DNA of 64,000 nucleotides from Victivallis sp. Marseille-Q1083. Its GTDB lineage: Bacteria; Verrucomicrobiota; Lentisphaeria; Victivallales; Victivallaceae. The stretch covers positions 702,017 through 766,016 of the forward strand of contig NZ_CAHJXL010000002.1 in NCBI RefSeq assembly GCF_903645315.1, given 5' to 3'. The notes below the pieces were generated by a model that searched no databases, was not told the DNA's origin, and was given only the letters and a program-made list of their open reading frames with translations. The position numbers and the translations under genes are program-made. Of this stretch, positions 62,913 to 64,000 are shown piece by piece. Numbering within the stretch: position 1 is the stretch's first letter; each line of letters begins with the position of its first letter.

Positions 62913-64000
62913 ATGTCGAGACGGAAGCTGTCTAATATCCTGTTGTCCGGCGGTTTGGTGCTGATGCTGGCCGGGTGCAGTTATCTGAACAAAGATGAAG
63001 ATGAGCGGGTGGAGCGGCTGACCAATCCGACGCCGTCCCCGCATGGCATGCTCAGTGATATTCAAATGAAGCCGGCGGCGCCTTATTCGATGGATTCCGG
63101 ATCGGCGGGAACCCCCGGCATGGAAACGTCTTCCGGCATCAAAGACGATTTTGTGCTGGAGCCGAATTTATATGAAAAGGTCAGTCAATGGGGCAGCCTG
63201 GGCAGCAAGGATCTGGGCACCGATGCGATCAAAACGCCGGAAAAGCGGTTCAATGCTCTGGCCTTTGAAGCGGTGTTCAAGGACAAGGATCCCAGCCAGA
63301 AGGTTAAAATCGATATCAAATTCGACAATACCAATCTGGTGGATGTGCTGCCGGCCTTCAGCAAGGTGCTCGGCTTCGATTATGTGATGGACCCGGCGTT
63401 GCAGAGCACGGTGACGATGACGATGAACACCGAGTTGACGCTGGCGGATACCTGGTCGCTGGTCCAGCAGCTGGTGTGGATGGGCAGCGGTTTCTGCGAT
63501 TACCGGGATGGGATGATGTACATCCGGCCGTTGAACAAAATCAGCAATGAATACGACCGCCCCGATTCCAATATTCAGGTGCAGGTCGTCACGATCCTGA
63601 ATCAGGATGCCGGCCAGTTGAACGAACAACTCAAGCCGTTTTTGTCCGATCAGGCCAATTCGATGGTGATGGCGGCGCGCAACGCCTTGCTGCTGGTGGA
63701 TACGCCGACGAATATGGAGCGGTTGGTCGGCATCATCAGTGAACTGGACAAGCGTTACAAAGAAGGCTGGTATACGATCGTCATCCAGTGCGACAAGGTT
63801 TCCGCCTCCAAGATCAAAACGGAGTTGATGCAGATTTTTCCGGTCCTGGGCTTCAATGTGACCGAAGGCGGCGCGGCGAACAGCACGCCGGGGGCGATTC
63901 ACCTGACCAGTGTCGACCGGCTGCAGATTTTGGTGGCCAGTGCGGCGTCGCCGGAGCCGTTGACGGAAATGCGCAGTTGGGTGTCGCAGCTCAACACCGC
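62913..64000 (+). CDS. Secretin (GspD/PilQ-like), 3' part outside the window
   Basis: The first 362 residues are present; the frame is open to the window end. ATG 62913 follows GGAGAG. Lipoprotein signal with lipobox MLAGC, then a low-complexity linker (about 30-85), an N0-type domain (VKIDIKFDNTNLVDVLPAFSKVLGFDYVMDPAL, about 129-165), and N1/N2 ring domains (VQVVTILNQDAGQLNEQLKPFLSD, LLLVDTPTNMERLVGIISELDKRY; then LTSVDRLQILVASAASPE). The C-terminal beta-barrel lies beyond 64000. Secretins form the outer-membrane channel of type II secretion and type IV pili; lipidation of the subunit itself suggests pilotin-independent targeting. Confidence 0.85.
   Translation, partial: MSRRKLSNILLSGGLVLMLAGCSYLNKDEDERVERLTNPTPSPHGMLSDIQMKPAAPYSMDSGSAGTPGMETSSGIKDDFVLEPNLYEKVSQWGSLGSKDLGTDAIKTPEKRFNALAFEAVFKDKDPSQKVKIDIKFDNTNLVDVLPAFSKVLGFDYVMDPALQSTVTMTMNTELTLADTWSLVQQLVWMGSGFCDYRDGMMYIRPLNKISNEYDRPDSNIQVQVVTILNQDAGQLNEQLKPFLSDQANSMVMAARNALLLVDTPTNMERLVGIISELDKRYKEGWYTIVIQCDKVSASKIKTELMQIFPVLGFNVTEGGAANSTPGAIHLTSVDRLQILVASAASPEPLTEMRSWVSQLNT

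Overview
The window looks like a chromosomal segment of a Gram-negative bacterium of the PVC group, most likely a Lentisphaerae/Victivallis-type organism. That placement is inferred from overall gene character; there is no rRNA here to test it. Direct signs of a Gram-negative envelope are an LptD-like LPS exporter, a heptose epimerase (HldD), a family 9 (heptosyl) glycosyltransferase, several lipoproteins and the start of a type II secretion/type IV pilus-like secretin cluster. The DNA is GC-rich, coding density is high, and many genes sit in overlapping operons with good Shine-Dalgarno sites.

Layout. 1-3300 is a graveyard of mobile and RHS sequence: an IS630 remnant fused to a broken RHS/YD-repeat gene, then a decayed IS4 element with 24-bp terminal inverted repeats. 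3360-4082 is a lipase-like hydrolase. 4384-21199 is one large operon: a 3055-residue secreted TPR-type protein, a membrane coiled-coil protein, a MoxR ATPase, a DUF58 protein and two membrane von Willebrand factor A proteins. 21234-22282 (minus) holds a ribosome-rescue hydrolase and an FKBP isomerase. 22495-29223 carries a very large hybrid sensor kinase, preceded by a Fur-box-like palindrome, and a GH31 glycosidase. gatB (minus) and lptD-hldD-rsmB (plus) follow. 36062-42384 holds two small lipoproteins, argD-argF-mntP (minus) and a divergent AraC regulator/Gfo-Idh-MocA oxidoreductase pair.

42446-46021 is a second mobile region: a group IIC intron sitting directly behind an intrinsic terminator, and an intact IS110-family transposase. 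It is followed by a PEBP-family protein and tRNA-Arg(CCG). 47276-50691 is a STAS / anti-sigma kinase / STAS partner-switch module, then asnB and a small membrane protein. 50704-57068 (minus) holds mtnA, a secreted protein, a GT9 enzyme, a phosphoesterase, apt, the RNase P RNA gene and a tandem class II aldolase. The combination mtnA + apt + aldolase suggests 5'-methylthioadenosine/5'-deoxyadenosine salvage. 57374-64000 (plus) encodes a LolA-like protein, an S41 peptidase-like protein, a secreted coiled-coil protein and a PilMN/GspL - PilO/GspM - GspC - secretin set that runs off the window end.

The strongest candidates for under-described biology are the giant-TPR/MoxR/DUF58/VWA operon, the tandem aldolase with a decayed second active site beside mtnA and apt, and the two mobile elements that each lie against a terminator hairpin.
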